From an uncultured Amylibacter sp. (lineage in GTDB: Bacteria > Pseudomonadota > Alphaproteobacteria > Rhodobacterales > Rhodobacteraceae): 60,824 nucleotides of DNA. The translations under genes and the position numbers were made by a program. The stretch is taken from NCBI GenBank assembly GCA_905182285.1, contig CAJJAY010000007.1, positions 1 through 60,824 of the forward strand. The letters are read 5' to 3'. This document shows, piece by piece, positions 35,559 to 43,889 of the stretch (positions are counted from its first letter, which is position 1; each line of letters starts with the position of its first letter). The notes beneath the pieces were generated by a model. It was not told where the DNA came from. It was given only the letters and a program-made list of their open reading frames with translations, and did no database searches.

Positions 35559-36517
35559 GTATTAGAATTAAAAATGAGAACAGCATGAACGCTGGAAAAC
35601 ACGATTCTTTTATAAACAGTATTATGCGACGTCTCCAAGAAAATTGGAGGACAGTAGTAATAATTATACCATTTATTTGGTTGTTGATGTTTTTTTTGTT
35701 CCCTTTTTTTATAGTCGCTAAAATTAGTCTTGCTGAAATAAAAATTGCAAGTCCGCCGTTTACAAAGATGGTGGACTGGAGTGATGGCGGAATAATGACC
35801 GTTCGAATTGTATTTGATAATTTCCTCTATATTATTAATGATAGCTTATATGTTGATACATATTTTAATTCGGTCAAGATCGCCTCAACAGCAACAATAA
35901 TTAGCCTTTTATTAGGTTATCCTATCGCTTACGGAATTGTTCGCTCTGGCCCTATTGCAAAACCAATTCTACTTTTCATGGTGATTTTGCCATTTTGGAC
36001 TTCTTTTTTGTTGCGTGTTTATGCCTGGATGGGATTACTTGCTGATCAGGGAACAATTAATAATCTACTTATTTCTTTAGGGTTTATTAATGAACCAATT
36101 AGAATGCTATATACAGAATTTGCCGTTTATATCGGAATAGTTTACACTTATATGCCATTCATGATTTTACCACTTTATGCTAATATGGAAAAACTTGATG
36201 GAAGCTTAAATGAAGCAGCTGCTGATCTTGGATCAAAACCAATAAATACCTTTTTTAAGGTTACACTTCCTCTTACAATGCCTGGCGTTATAGCCGGGTC
36301 GTTATTGGTCTTTATACCTGCAACTGGTGAATATGTTATTCCAGATTTATTAGGTGGTGGTAATGTACAAATGATTGGGCGTGTTTTATTCAACGAGTTT
36401 TCTCGAAATACTGACTGGCCTGTTGCTTCAGCAGTTGCAATTGCAATGCTATTTTTACTCGTTTTGCCAATTATAATATTTCAGTATTATCAGGGCAAAG
36501 CAGCGGAGGATAAATAG
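35555..36517 (+). CDS. potH: Polyamine-type ABC transporter permease (PotH-like)
   Basis: A 320-residue permease with six predicted membrane segments and a cytoplasmic N-terminal extension of about 30 residues. The EAA-type coupling motif LNEAAADLGSKPINTFFKVTLPLTMPGV is near residue 220. It overlaps the ATPase gene by 4 bases, and the second permease starts 3 bases after its stop. Together they form the channel of the importer. Confidence 0.93.
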   Translation: MSIRIKNENSMNAGKHDSFINSIMRRLQENWRTVVIIIPFIWLLMFFLFPFFIVAKISLAEIKIASPPFTKMVDWSDGGIMTVRIVFDNFLYIINDSLYVDTYFNSVKIASTATIISLLLGYPIAYGIVRSGPIAKPILLFMVILPFWTSFLLRVYAWMGLLADQGTINNLLISLGFINEPIRMLYTEFAVYIGIVYTYMPFMILPLYANMEKLDGSLNEAAADLGSKPINTFFKVTLPLTMPGVIAGSLLVFIPATGEYVIPDLLGGGNVQMIGRVLFNEFSRNTDWPVASAVAIAMLFLLVLPIIIFQYYQGKAAEDK

Positions 36518-36520
36518 ATT

Positions 36521-37360
36521 ATGTATGGGAAGCGCTCTAGATTTTTAACTATAATGTTAACGATTGGAATGGCATTCTTTTATATTCCAATGATCCTTCT
36601 CGTGGTCTACTCGTTTAATTACTCTAAATTAGTTCCTGTTTGGGGTGGTTGGTCAACTAGATGGTATAAAGTATTATTTGAGTCTGAAGAGGTCTGGGCT
36701 GCAGTCAATATAAGTTTAAAAATTGCACTTGTGAACGCAACCTTTGCAACAATACTTGGAATGTTGGCTGCATTGTCGATGGTAAGGTTTGGTAAATTTA
36801 GAGGCCGTACTTTGTTTGGTGGAATGCTAGTTGCACCATTAGTTATGCCTGAGGTAATTACGGGCCTTTCACTTTTAGTTATGTTTATCACATTAAAGCA
36901 ACTTTTTGGCTGGCCAGAAAACCGTGGCTTTGTAACAATTACAATTGCACACATTACATTTTCAATGGCTTATGTTGCCGTGACCATTCAGGCCAGGTTA
37001 ACTGGAATGGGACAATCATTAGAAGAAGCTGCGTCTGATCTTGGTGCTAAGCCTTTCAAAGTATTAACTGCAATCACGATTCCACGCCTTACACCTGCAC
37101 TGATTTCAGGCTGGTTACTTGCATTTACTTTATCACTTGATGATTTGGTAATAGCGAGTTTTGTTTCTGGGCCTGGTGCAAATACCTTACCAGTTTTAAT
37201 TTTCTCACGCATTCGCCTTGGATTGCGTCCTGATATTAATGCATTGGCAACGATTATTATACTTGTGGTTGCTGTATGCATCGCGGTTGCCGCACTTATA
37301 ATGTTTCGTCAACAAAAACGTGATCTATTGGATCAAAAGCTTGCAGAACAAGAAAGATAA
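36521..37360 (+). CDS. potI: Polyamine-type ABC transporter permease (PotI-like)
   Basis: A 279-residue permease with six predicted membrane segments. The coupling motif LEEAASDLGAKPFKVLTAITIPRLTPAL lies near residue 168 and is followed by the SLDDLVIASFVSGPG stretch typical of PotC/PotI. It starts 3 bases after the PotH-like gene and precedes the aminotransferase by 29 bases. Confidence 0.94.
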   Translation: MYGKRSRFLTIMLTIGMAFFYIPMILLVVYSFNYSKLVPVWGGWSTRWYKVLFESEEVWAAVNISLKIALVNATFATILGMLAALSMVRFGKFRGRTLFGGMLVAPLVMPEVITGLSLLVMFITLKQLFGWPENRGFVTITIAHITFSMAYVAVTIQARLTGMGQSLEEAASDLGAKPFKVLTAITIPRLTPALISGWLLAFTLSLDDLVIASFVSGPGANTLPVLIFSRIRLGLRPDINALATIIILVVAVCIAVAALIMFRQQKRDLLDQKLAEQER

Positions 37361-37389
37361 CAATTAAATTTTTTAAAAGGGTTTAAAGA

Positions 37390-38757
37390 ATGTCTATTAC
37401 ACTAACGACCTCGAATACACCTGATCTAGAAACACTCAAAAAATGGGATCGTCTACATCAGATTCATCCTTGGGCTGCAATCGATAGCTGGAGAGGTTAT
37501 GATAATATGTTTGTAGATTCTGCTGATGGCATTTATTTTTGGGATGGAGATGGAAAGCGATATATAGATGGTCCTGGCGGGATGTGGTGTAGCCAAATTG
37601 GCTATGGACGCAAAGAGATGGCAGACGCAATTGCAGATCAAGTTCTCAAATTACCATTTACATCGCCTTTTACTAACTCGACACAGCCTTCAGCTATATT
37701 ATCTAAAAAAATAGCAGATATGGCGCCTGGTGATTTGAATAATGTATTTTTTACAACAGGCGGATCTACAGCGGTTGATACAGCTTTAAGAACAATGCAA
37801 TATTTTAATAACCGACGCGGCCTTCCTGAAAAAAAAATAATACTTGCTCGTGAAAAAGGTTATCATGGATCTACTTATTTAGCTCATTCTGTAACTGGAA
37901 AGGAAAGAGATAAATCCCATTTTGATTTTGCAACAAATCTTGTTCATTTTTTACCAGATGTGAATCCTTATATTCGCCCAAATGGGATGAGTATAGAAGA
38001 ATGGTGCGATGCTAAAGTAGAAGATTTGAGATTGATGATAGAACAAATTGGCGCAGAAAAAATCGGTGCTTTCATTGCTGAACCTATTTTGAGCTCTGGC
38101 GGGGTAATTGTTCCTGCAGAAGGCTATCAAAAAAGAACTTGGGAGATTTGCCGAGAAAATGATATACTCTACATATCGGATGAAGTTGTTACAGGATTTG
38201 GCCGTTTAGGACATTGGTTTGCATCTGAGGAAGTTTTTGGAATTATTCCAGATATGATTACATGTGCAAAGGGGCTAACATCGGGATATTTACCTCTGGG
38301 TGCTTGTATTATTTCGGATAGAATATTGGAGATAGCAAGCCAGGGTGAAGAACCTTCCGCTTTTACAAACGGGTACACATACTCTGCTCATCCAGTATCT
38401 TGTGCTGCAGCATTAAAAAACATTGAAATTTTTGAAAACGAACGCATTTTAGAAAACGTGCGCAATGTGTCACCTCATTTTCAGAAGCGTTTACAAGATT
38501 TGATGAAATATAATATTGTAGGGGATGCACGTGGAATGGGTTTACTAGGTTGCATTGAATGTAAGGCAGAAGATTTAGAAGCGGAACGCTCTTTGGGGTC
38601 AAAAATTGATCAAGCATGTGAGGAGTTGGGACTTTTAGTTCGTCCACTTATTAATATGGCGGTCTTTTCCCCGCCTTTGATCATAACCTTAAAACAAATT
38701 GATGAAATGTTTGATATATTGGAAGCAGCCATTATTAAAGTAGAAAGCGAATTATAA
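37390..38757 (+). CDS. spuC: Class III aminotransferase, putrescine/polyamine-pyruvate type (SpuC-like)
   Basis: A 455-residue PLP enzyme of the omega-amine:pyruvate aminotransferase group. The cofactor Lys is in MITCAKGLTSGYLPLGA near residue 297, the DEVVTGFGR motif near 262 binds the PLP ring nitrogen, and the phosphate-binding FTTGGSTAVDTALR is near 120. The N-terminus DRLHQIHPWAAIDSW and GPGGMWCSQIGYG resemble SpuC proteins, which transaminate putrescine or other polyamines to aminoaldehydes. It is the last gene of the Pot-type operon, which makes putrescine or a related amine the probable substrate. Confidence 0.9.
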   Translation: MSITLTTSNTPDLETLKKWDRLHQIHPWAAIDSWRGYDNMFVDSADGIYFWDGDGKRYIDGPGGMWCSQIGYGRKEMADAIADQVLKLPFTSPFTNSTQPSAILSKKIADMAPGDLNNVFFTTGGSTAVDTALRTMQYFNNRRGLPEKKIILAREKGYHGSTYLAHSVTGKERDKSHFDFATNLVHFLPDVNPYIRPNGMSIEEWCDAKVEDLRLMIEQIGAEKIGAFIAEPILSSGGVIVPAEGYQKRTWEICRENDILYISDEVVTGFGRLGHWFASEEVFGIIPDMITCAKGLTSGYLPLGACIISDRILEIASQGEEPSAFTNGYTYSAHPVSCAAALKNIEIFENERILENVRNVSPHFQKRLQDLMKYNIVGDARGMGLLGCIECKAEDLEAERSLGSKIDQACEELGLLVRPLINMAVFSPPLIITLKQIDEMFDILEAAIIKVESEL

Positions 38758-38776
38758 TCTGGCTAGCTTAGATAAA

Positions 38777-38800
38777 TATTTATATTTATATTTATATTTA
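38777..38800. repeat. Hexanucleotide tandem tract (TATTTA) x 4
   Basis: Four exact copies of TATTTA in an intergenic space between the aminotransferase stop and the 3' end of tRNA-Gln, followed by TTTAAA. It is a short simple-sequence tract in an AT-rich genome; no function is evident. Confidence 0.85.
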
Positions 38801-38813
38801 TTTAAAGATTTCT

Positions 38814-38888
38814 TGGCTGGGTCGATAGGACTCGAACCTATACTCTACGCTACCAAAAAGCGGTGCATTGCCATTATGCTACGACCCA
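38814..38888 (-). tRNA. tRNA-Gln (anticodon UUG), CCA encoded
   Basis: Read on the minus strand, the 75 bases fold into a cloverleaf: a seven-pair acceptor stem TGGGTCG/CGACCCA, D-stem GCAT/ATGC, anticodon stem with loop TTTTGGT, T-arm ATAGG-TTCGAGT-CCTAT, discriminator G and an encoded CCA. The anticodon TTG is at 38854-38856. The first pair of the anticodon stem is a C/T mismatch. Confidence 0.97.
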
Positions 38889-38984
38889 ACGTGGACGCTG
38901 TTTACGCTGACTTTAATTATCGTGCAAGTCAAAAAATAGCAATTTTCTCTTGTTTTGTATCTTCCATGCTTCTACTTGGAAAAT

Positions 38985-40160
38985 ATGAGAAAATTTGATG
39001 TAACTATTATTGGTGCAGGCGCTGCAGGTATGATGTGTGCTATACAGGCTGCCAGACGAGGCAGAACCGTATTGCTCGTAGACCATGCATCGTCTGCAGG
39101 CGATAAAATAAGGATTTCTGGGGGTGGTAAATGTAATTTTACCAACTTAGATATTAGATATGATAAATTTATTTCGAAGAATCCAAGATTTATGGCTTCA
39201 TGCCTTTCTAGATATACTCAGTGGGATTTTATCGATTGGATTGTGTCATGTGGCATTATGTATCATGAAAAAACCTTAGGTCAGTTATTTTGTGATAACT
39301 CTTCAAAAGATATTTTAGAAATGCTAAATAAAGCGATGTCAGATGCAGGTGTTGTATTAGAACTTAATACTTCTGTTAATAATATAAAGAGGTCTCTCAG
39401 TTTTGAAATTGAATTAAGTACAAGTTTTGTAACGTGTGAGTCCCTTGTTATAGCATCAGGAGGCAAATCTATTCCCAAAATGGGCGCTACTGGATTTGGA
39501 TATAAGACGGCTGAGCAATTTGGGTTGTCTTTAGTCGAAACTCGACCTGGATTAGTACCGCTTACATTTGCTCAACAAGAACTGCCTCCAATAAAAAAAA
39601 TGTCTGGAACCTCAGTTGAGGCAAGTGTTTGCAGCAATAATGTATCATTCGATGAAGGCCTTTTATTTACTCACCGTGGATTATCTGGGCCAAGTATATT
39701 ACAAATAAGCAGCTATTGGAGAGAAGGCGATGAGATTTCTGTTAACTTACTTAGAAATACGGATGTTCTTAGTTCTCTTAAAATTAAACGCCAGAAAAAC
39801 GGAAAGCAAGCTATTCATAACGCACTAAACGGAATGTTACCTTCTGCGGTTGCACAATTTGCAACTGAAATGGCTAATGTTAATGGAAATATTGGTGACC
39901 AATCGGACGTTTCTTTGAAAAAATTATCAGATGCAGTTCATGAATGGAGAATAAAACCAGTCGGATCAGAAGGATATAGGACGGCTGAAGTGACATTGGG
40001 TGGAGTAAATACTGATGAGTTAAATTCAAGAACAATGGAGTGTAAATCCGTCAAGGGTTTGTACTTCATTGGTGAAGTGGTTGATGTAACTGGCTGGTTA
40101 GGCGGATACAACTTTCAATGGGCTTGGTCATCTGGTTGGGCTGCAGGGCAAGAAGTATGA
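38985..40160 (+). CDS. HI0933/YhiN-family FAD/NAD(P)-binding flavoprotein
   Basis: A 391-residue flavoprotein of the HI0933-like family. The FAD-binding GAGAAGMMCAIQAARRG is at the N-terminus, followed by ISGGGKCNFTN, a family hallmark, and by GGVNTDEL and GEVVDVTGWLGGYNFQWAWSSG near the end. The ATG at 38985 is used because the Rossmann motif then starts within 10 residues; upstream sequence of the frame is unlike the family. The biological role of this family is not established; it may be a thiol- or RNA-related oxidoreductase. It is a single gene between tRNA-Gln and kdsA. Confidence 0.92.
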   Translation: MRKFDVTIIGAGAAGMMCAIQAARRGRTVLLVDHASSAGDKIRISGGGKCNFTNLDIRYDKFISKNPRFMASCLSRYTQWDFIDWIVSCGIMYHEKTLGQLFCDNSSKDILEMLNKAMSDAGVVLELNTSVNNIKRSLSFEIELSTSFVTCESLVIASGGKSIPKMGATGFGYKTAEQFGLSLVETRPGLVPLTFAQQELPPIKKMSGTSVEASVCSNNVSFDEGLLFTHRGLSGPSILQISSYWREGDEISVNLLRNTDVLSSLKIKRQKNGKQAIHNALNGMLPSAVAQFATEMANVNGNIGDQSDVSLKKLSDAVHEWRIKPVGSEGYRTAEVTLGGVNTDELNSRTMECKSVKGLYFIGEVVDVTGWLGGYNFQWAWSSGWAAGQEV

Positions 40161-40285
40161 GAATTCTCCATACAATCTGCATTGAATTTTTAGTAATATT
40201 CACCAAAACTATATTCAGTTTTGATGATTGGCTCAAAACCAGAAGATATAGCGTGTATTTATTTGTATTCTCTAAGCTTTTTTAA

Positions 40286-41122
40286 TTATAATCTGATTGG
40301 AGATTTTTTTGCTAAAATATCAAATTCCATTAGTGATTGAATCAAACTAGGCATATGATTTAATTTAATCATGTTTGGTCCATCGCTAGGAGCGTTATTT
40401 GGGTCTTCGTGGCATTCAATAAAAACCCCTGCTATTCCTAGGCTAACAGCACATCTTGCCATTACTGGTGCAAACTCTCTTTGACCACCTGAAGAACCAC
40501 CTTTGCCCCCGGGTTGCTGAACAGAATGTGTTGCATCCATTATAATTGGAATTCCGTTTCGGGCCATTTCAGGTAATCCACGCATATCAGCAACAAGTGT
40601 GTTATATCCAAAGCTTGTCCCTCTTTCGCATGCCATTATTTTTTCATTCCCTGTAGAGGATGCTTTTTCTATTACATTATGCATATCCCATGGGGCTAAA
40701 AATTGGCCTTTTTTTATGTTTAAAATTGCTTCTGTTTTTGCCGCTGCTAATAATAAATCCGTTTGTCGACATAAAAATGCAGGTATTTGCAGAATATCTA
40801 CAACTTCAGCAGTTTTTGAGCATTGTTCGGCAGTGTGAACATCAGTAATTGTTGCACATCCTAGCTTTAGCTTAACTTCCTGCATAACCTGCAAGCCTTC
40901 TTCAATGCCTAAGCCTCTTTTACCGCTCATAGAAGTGCGGTTTGCTTTGTCAAAACTACCTTTAAATATAAAGTTTGCTCCAAACTTATGGCATGTTTCC
41001 ATAAGTTTTTCTGCTATCATTAAAGAGTGATCAACGCTTTCTAATTGGCATGGTCCTGAAATAATAGTTAATGGACTATCATTGGAAATTTCAAAATTAT
41101 TTAATTCAATTATTTTTTGCAT
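40286..41122 (-). CDS. kdsA: 3-deoxy-8-phosphooctulonate synthase (KDO-8-P synthase)
   Basis: A 278-residue enzyme of the DAHP/KDO8P synthase class that condenses arabinose 5-phosphate with phosphoenolpyruvate to make KDO-8-phosphate for the lipopolysaccharide core. ISGPCQLES binds PEP near residue 21, FKGSFDKANRTS lies near 53, and KKGQFLAPWDM near 130. The motif GPCQLES with Cys suggests the metal-dependent subclass, which carries a Cys at this position, whereas the metal-independent enzymes carry Asn there. It stands alone, not in an LPS cluster. Confidence 0.96.
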   Translation of the reverse strand: MQKIIELNNFEISNDSPLTIISGPCQLESVDHSLMIAEKLMETCHKFGANFIFKGSFDKANRTSMSGKRGLGIEEGLQVMQEVKLKLGCATITDVHTAEQCSKTAEVVDILQIPAFLCRQTDLLLAAAKTEAILNIKKGQFLAPWDMHNVIEKASSTGNEKIMACERGTSFGYNTLVADMRGLPEMARNGIPIIMDATHSVQQPGGKGGSSGGQREFAPVMARCAVSLGIAGVFIECHEDPNNAPSDGPNMIKLNHMPSLIQSLMEFDILAKKSPIRL

Positions 41123-41313
41123 CAGTGTAATTCTTTTCTCAATTTAAATCTACAAATATGGTGTTATACTTAATTTCACAAGCTGAACTATATTTTGATG
41201 CATGAATAATCAAAATTATATCAAAAAAATATATTATTTATGCATAATTAGGCTTTAGAGACTTGCTCATAGTTGGGAAAACTTTAAATTGCAAAAAAAG
41301 GAAAGGAATTCAT

Positions 41314-41802
41314 TTGTTACGGTCTATTTTAACAGCAATATTTTTATTCCTACTTTGGTATTTAATGTCTGGTATAGATAAAACATTAACTTTAGGTTTG
41401 GGAGTTGGGTCATCTATTTTTGCAGTCTGGATTGTTCGGAGAATGGAAAATGCATCAGAATATGATAGCCTAAAAGTACATTTACATCCAATAGAGCTCT
41501 TTAAATATTGCATTTGGTTTTTATTAGAAATTTTTAAATCTAATTGGACTGTTACTAAAGTTATTCTTTCACCAAAAATGGGAATAAATCAAAATATGTT
41601 CAAGGTGCCATTTTCTCAAAAAAGTGATTTAGGGCAAACTATTTTTGCAAATTCTATAACCCTAACGCCTGGGACTATTTCAGTTGAAGTCGAAGAAGAT
41701 CATTTTCTAGTTCATGCACTAACTTTTTTACCAACTGACCATGAAGCATTGGCTGAAATGAATAACCGCATTTCTAAAATCGAGGGAAATGTAACATCAT
41801 GA
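41314..41802 (+). CDS. mnhE: Mrp antiporter subunit E
   Basis: A 162-residue membrane protein of the MnhE/MrpE family with two or three N-terminal membrane segments and a cytoplasmic domain ending in NRISKIEGN. The TTG at 41314 is chosen because it follows AAGGAAAGGAATT at 41297-41309 and gives the usual subunit length; the frame is open upstream to 41263. The family segment is SLTPGT-like (ITLTPGTISVEVEEDHFLVHAL). It is the first gene of a ten-gene operon. Its stop overlaps subunit F by 4 bases. Confidence 0.92.
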   Translation: MLRSILTAIFLFLLWYLMSGIDKTLTLGLGVGSSIFAVWIVRRMENASEYDSLKVHLHPIELFKYCIWFLLEIFKSNWTVTKVILSPKMGINQNMFKVPFSQKSDLGQTIFANSITLTPGTISVEVEEDHFLVHALTFLPTDHEALAEMNNRISKIEGNVTS

Positions 41803-42107
41803 TTGGTACGATGCCTCATTTGGTTTTTTTAATTGCACTTATTTTATTATTTATAGCAATGATCTTGGTTTTGATTAGATTGTATAAAGGTCCAACTCTA
41901 TACGATAGAGTATTATCAACTAATTCTTTTGGTACTCATACTGTTTTATTTATTGGAGTACTTGGCTTTTTAAGTGGCCGACCTGATTTTCTTGATATTG
42001 CCTTGTTGTATGCATTGATAAATTTTGTAGCTACTATCGCAATTTTGAAGTTTTTCCGTTACCGAGCAATTGGAGATGTTCTCATAAAAAGGGAGTCAAA
42101 AAAATGA
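41799..42107 (+). CDS. mnhF: Mrp antiporter subunit F
   Basis: A 102-residue protein with three membrane segments and the MnhF core RLYKGPTLYDRVLSTNSFGTH. It overlaps subunit E and subunit G by 4 bases at each end. In Mrp complexes this subunit is part of the small membrane subunits that pack around the pump-like subunits at the inner membrane. Confidence 0.95.
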   Translation: MIGTMPHLVFLIALILLFIAMILVLIRLYKGPTLYDRVLSTNSFGTHTVLFIGVLGFLSGRPDFLDIALLYALINFVATIAILKFFRYRAIGDVLIKRESKK

Positions 42108-42442
42108 ACTTTTTGAATGATATGCTTCAAATAATCGCTTGGGTTTCAATTTTATTGGGAAGTGTATTGGTTATTATCGGAGCGCTTGGATCTTTACGAT
42201 TTCCTGACTTTTGGTCAAGATTACATGCAGCCTCAGTTACTGATAGTGGTGGGGTAATTTTACTTCTAGTTGGAATGGGTATTCATTCCGGATTTAATTT
42301 AATAACTTTTAAATTATTTTTGATAGGTGTATTTTTATTTATTACTGGTCCTACATCCTCACATGCCGTTGCTAATGCTGCATTAGTATCTGGGATTAAA
42401 CCAACCAAAAAAAAGCAAAAAATATCAGGTAATGATGGATGA
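42104..42442 (+). CDS. mnhG: Mrp antiporter subunit G
   Basis: A 112-residue protein with three membrane segments. GSLRFPDFWSRLHAASVTDSGG and FITGPTSSHAVANAA are characteristic of MnhG. The overlaps with neighbouring genes are 4 bases, consistent with stoichiometric translation. It follows E and F in the usual small-subunit order. Confidence 0.95.
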   Translation: MNFLNDMLQIIAWVSILLGSVLVIIGALGSLRFPDFWSRLHAASVTDSGGVILLLVGMGIHSGFNLITFKLFLIGVFLFITGPTSSHAVANAALVSGIKPTKKKQKISGNDG

Positions 42443-42993
42443 TTGATACTTTTACAAATACAGTATTATTTACAATGCTAGTTCTCACGGCTTTGGCAAT
42501 TGTCCGCATGGAGCGACTTTTTGCAGTTGTGATGCTTTCAAGCGTATTCAGTTTATTGTCAGCATTATTATTTGTGACCCTCGATGCAGTTGATGTTGCT
42601 TTTACAGAAGCTGCAGTTGGTGCAGGTATCTCAACAGTTTTGATGCTTGGAACGATCGCATTAACTAAACCAGCAGTAAAGAAATCACGTCATAATGCTT
42701 TTGTCCCTTTAATTGTTGTCTGTATTACAGGTGCTGCCTTAATTTATGGCACTTTGGATATGCCCGCATTTGGTTCACTTGATGCACCAGCTCAAATTCA
42801 TGTAGGTCCTGATTATCTTTCACGAACACCATCAGATATTGATGTTCCAAATGTTGTAACTGCAATATTGGGTAGTTATCGAGGCTTCGATACGCTTGGA
42901 GAAACTGCTGTTGTCTTTACTGCGGGAATTGGAGTTTTGCTTCTATTATCTGGACTGCGACGTCGGCGTGATGATGATGGAGAAGATATATGA
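42439..42993 (+). CDS. DUF4040/MbhD- and MbhE-like subunit (equivalent to the C-terminal part of MrpA)
   Basis: A 184-residue membrane protein. Residues about 1-75 match the DUF4040 or MbhD segment (SLLSALLFVTLDAVDVAFTEAAVGAG), and residues about 138-176 match the MbhE-like segment (GSYRGFDTLGETAVVFTAGIGV). In canonical Mrp antiporters these parts are the C-terminal extension of subunit A; here they stand alone, in the position they have in archaeal Mbh complexes. The tail is charged (RRRRDDDGED). It overlaps both neighbours by 4 bases. Confidence 0.9.
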   Translation: MIDTFTNTVLFTMLVLTALAIVRMERLFAVVMLSSVFSLLSALLFVTLDAVDVAFTEAAVGAGISTVLMLGTIALTKPAVKKSRHNAFVPLIVVCITGAALIYGTLDMPAFGSLDAPAQIHVGPDYLSRTPSDIDVPNVVTAILGSYRGFDTLGETAVVFTAGIGVLLLLSGLRRRRDDDGEDI

Positions 42994-43433
42994 TTTTTCA
43001 CCATTTAATACTCCGCGTTGTAACCAAGCTATTGGTTGGGACTATAGTACTCTTTGCATTATACGTTCAATTTCATGGTGATTTCTCACCTGGTGGCGGT
43101 TTCCAAGCTGGAGTTATAATGTCAGTTGCTTTCATACTTTATGGTATAGTTTTTAGTTTGGAATCTGCTAAAAAAGTGTTCCCTGAATGGGTTGTCCACA
43201 AATTACTTGCACTTGGTGTGTTGATCTATGCGGGGACTGGAGTGGCTACTATGCTTTTAGGGTATGATTTTTTAGATTATGATGCCTTCTCTCCTTTACA
43301 TCCAACTCATGGCCAGCACTGGGGTTTATTAGTAATCGAATTTGGCGTTGGCGTTACAGTCACGGGTGTAATGGTTGCAATATACTACGCTTTTGCTGGT
43401 AGACCTCCATCTATGTCAGATGAGGAATGGTAA
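42990..43433 (+). CDS. mnhB: Mrp antiporter subunit B
   Basis: A 147-residue protein with four membrane segments. FHGDFSPGGGFQAGVIMSVAFILYGI and HWGLLVIEFGVGVTVTGVM are the MnhB hallmarks. It starts inside the stop of the preceding DUF4040 gene and ends directly before subunit C. Confidence 0.95.
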   Translation: MIFHHLILRVVTKLLVGTIVLFALYVQFHGDFSPGGGFQAGVIMSVAFILYGIVFSLESAKKVFPEWVVHKLLALGVLIYAGTGVATMLLGYDFLDYDAFSPLHPTHGQHWGLLVIEFGVGVTVTGVMVAIYYAFAGRPPSMSDEEW

Positions 43434-43889
43434 ATGAATAAATTTTTTGAATTTGAATTTTTAGCTGGTCATATACATTATCTTTTATTCATAGTTTTAA
43501 TGATGACTGGGCTTTTTATAGTTGTAGATAAAACTAATTTAGTAAAAAAAATTATTGGTTTAAATATTTTTCAAGTCTCAGTATTTATGTTTTATGTTTC
43601 AATTGGAAAAGTTACGGGTGGTACAGCCCCGATTTTTCCAATGGATTCAAATTACCATGTTGATAAAGATGCGTTGCAAGAAAATTTGTATTCAAACCCA
43701 TTACCGCATGTTTTAATTTTGACAGCTATTGTTGTTGGTATTGCCACAACATCATTAGGCTTAGCTTTAATTGTTCGTATACGAGAAAGTTTTAACACAA
43801 TTGATGAAGAAGAAATTTTAGAAATTGAACAAAAAATGACACGAGATGACAATATGAAATACGATGATATTTCAAAGGGTATGCTTTAA
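43434..43889 (+). CDS. mnhC: Mrp antiporter subunit C (NuoK-like)
   Basis: A 151-residue protein related to NuoK, with three membrane segments. KIIGLNIFQVSVFMFYVSIG and PLPHVLILTAIVVGIATTSLGLALIVRI match MnhC. The C-terminal tail of about 35 residues is acidic and cytoplasmic. It overlaps the first large subunit by 1 base. Confidence 0.95.
   Translation: MNKFFEFEFLAGHIHYLLFIVLMMTGLFIVVDKTNLVKKIIGLNIFQVSVFMFYVSIGKVTGGTAPIFPMDSNYHVDKDALQENLYSNPLPHVLILTAIVVGIATTSLGLALIVRIRESFNTIDEEEILEIEQKMTRDDNMKYDDISKGML

Noticed and set aside
38813-38998. Open frame on the plus strand over the tRNA
   Set aside because: It reads through tRNA-Gln on the opposite strand and into the flavoprotein start; no coding evidence.
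40204-40223. Inverted repeat CAAAACT/AGTTTTG after the HI0933-family gene
   Set aside because: The stem is only 7 bp, AT-rich and has no T-run, so it is not a convincing terminator.
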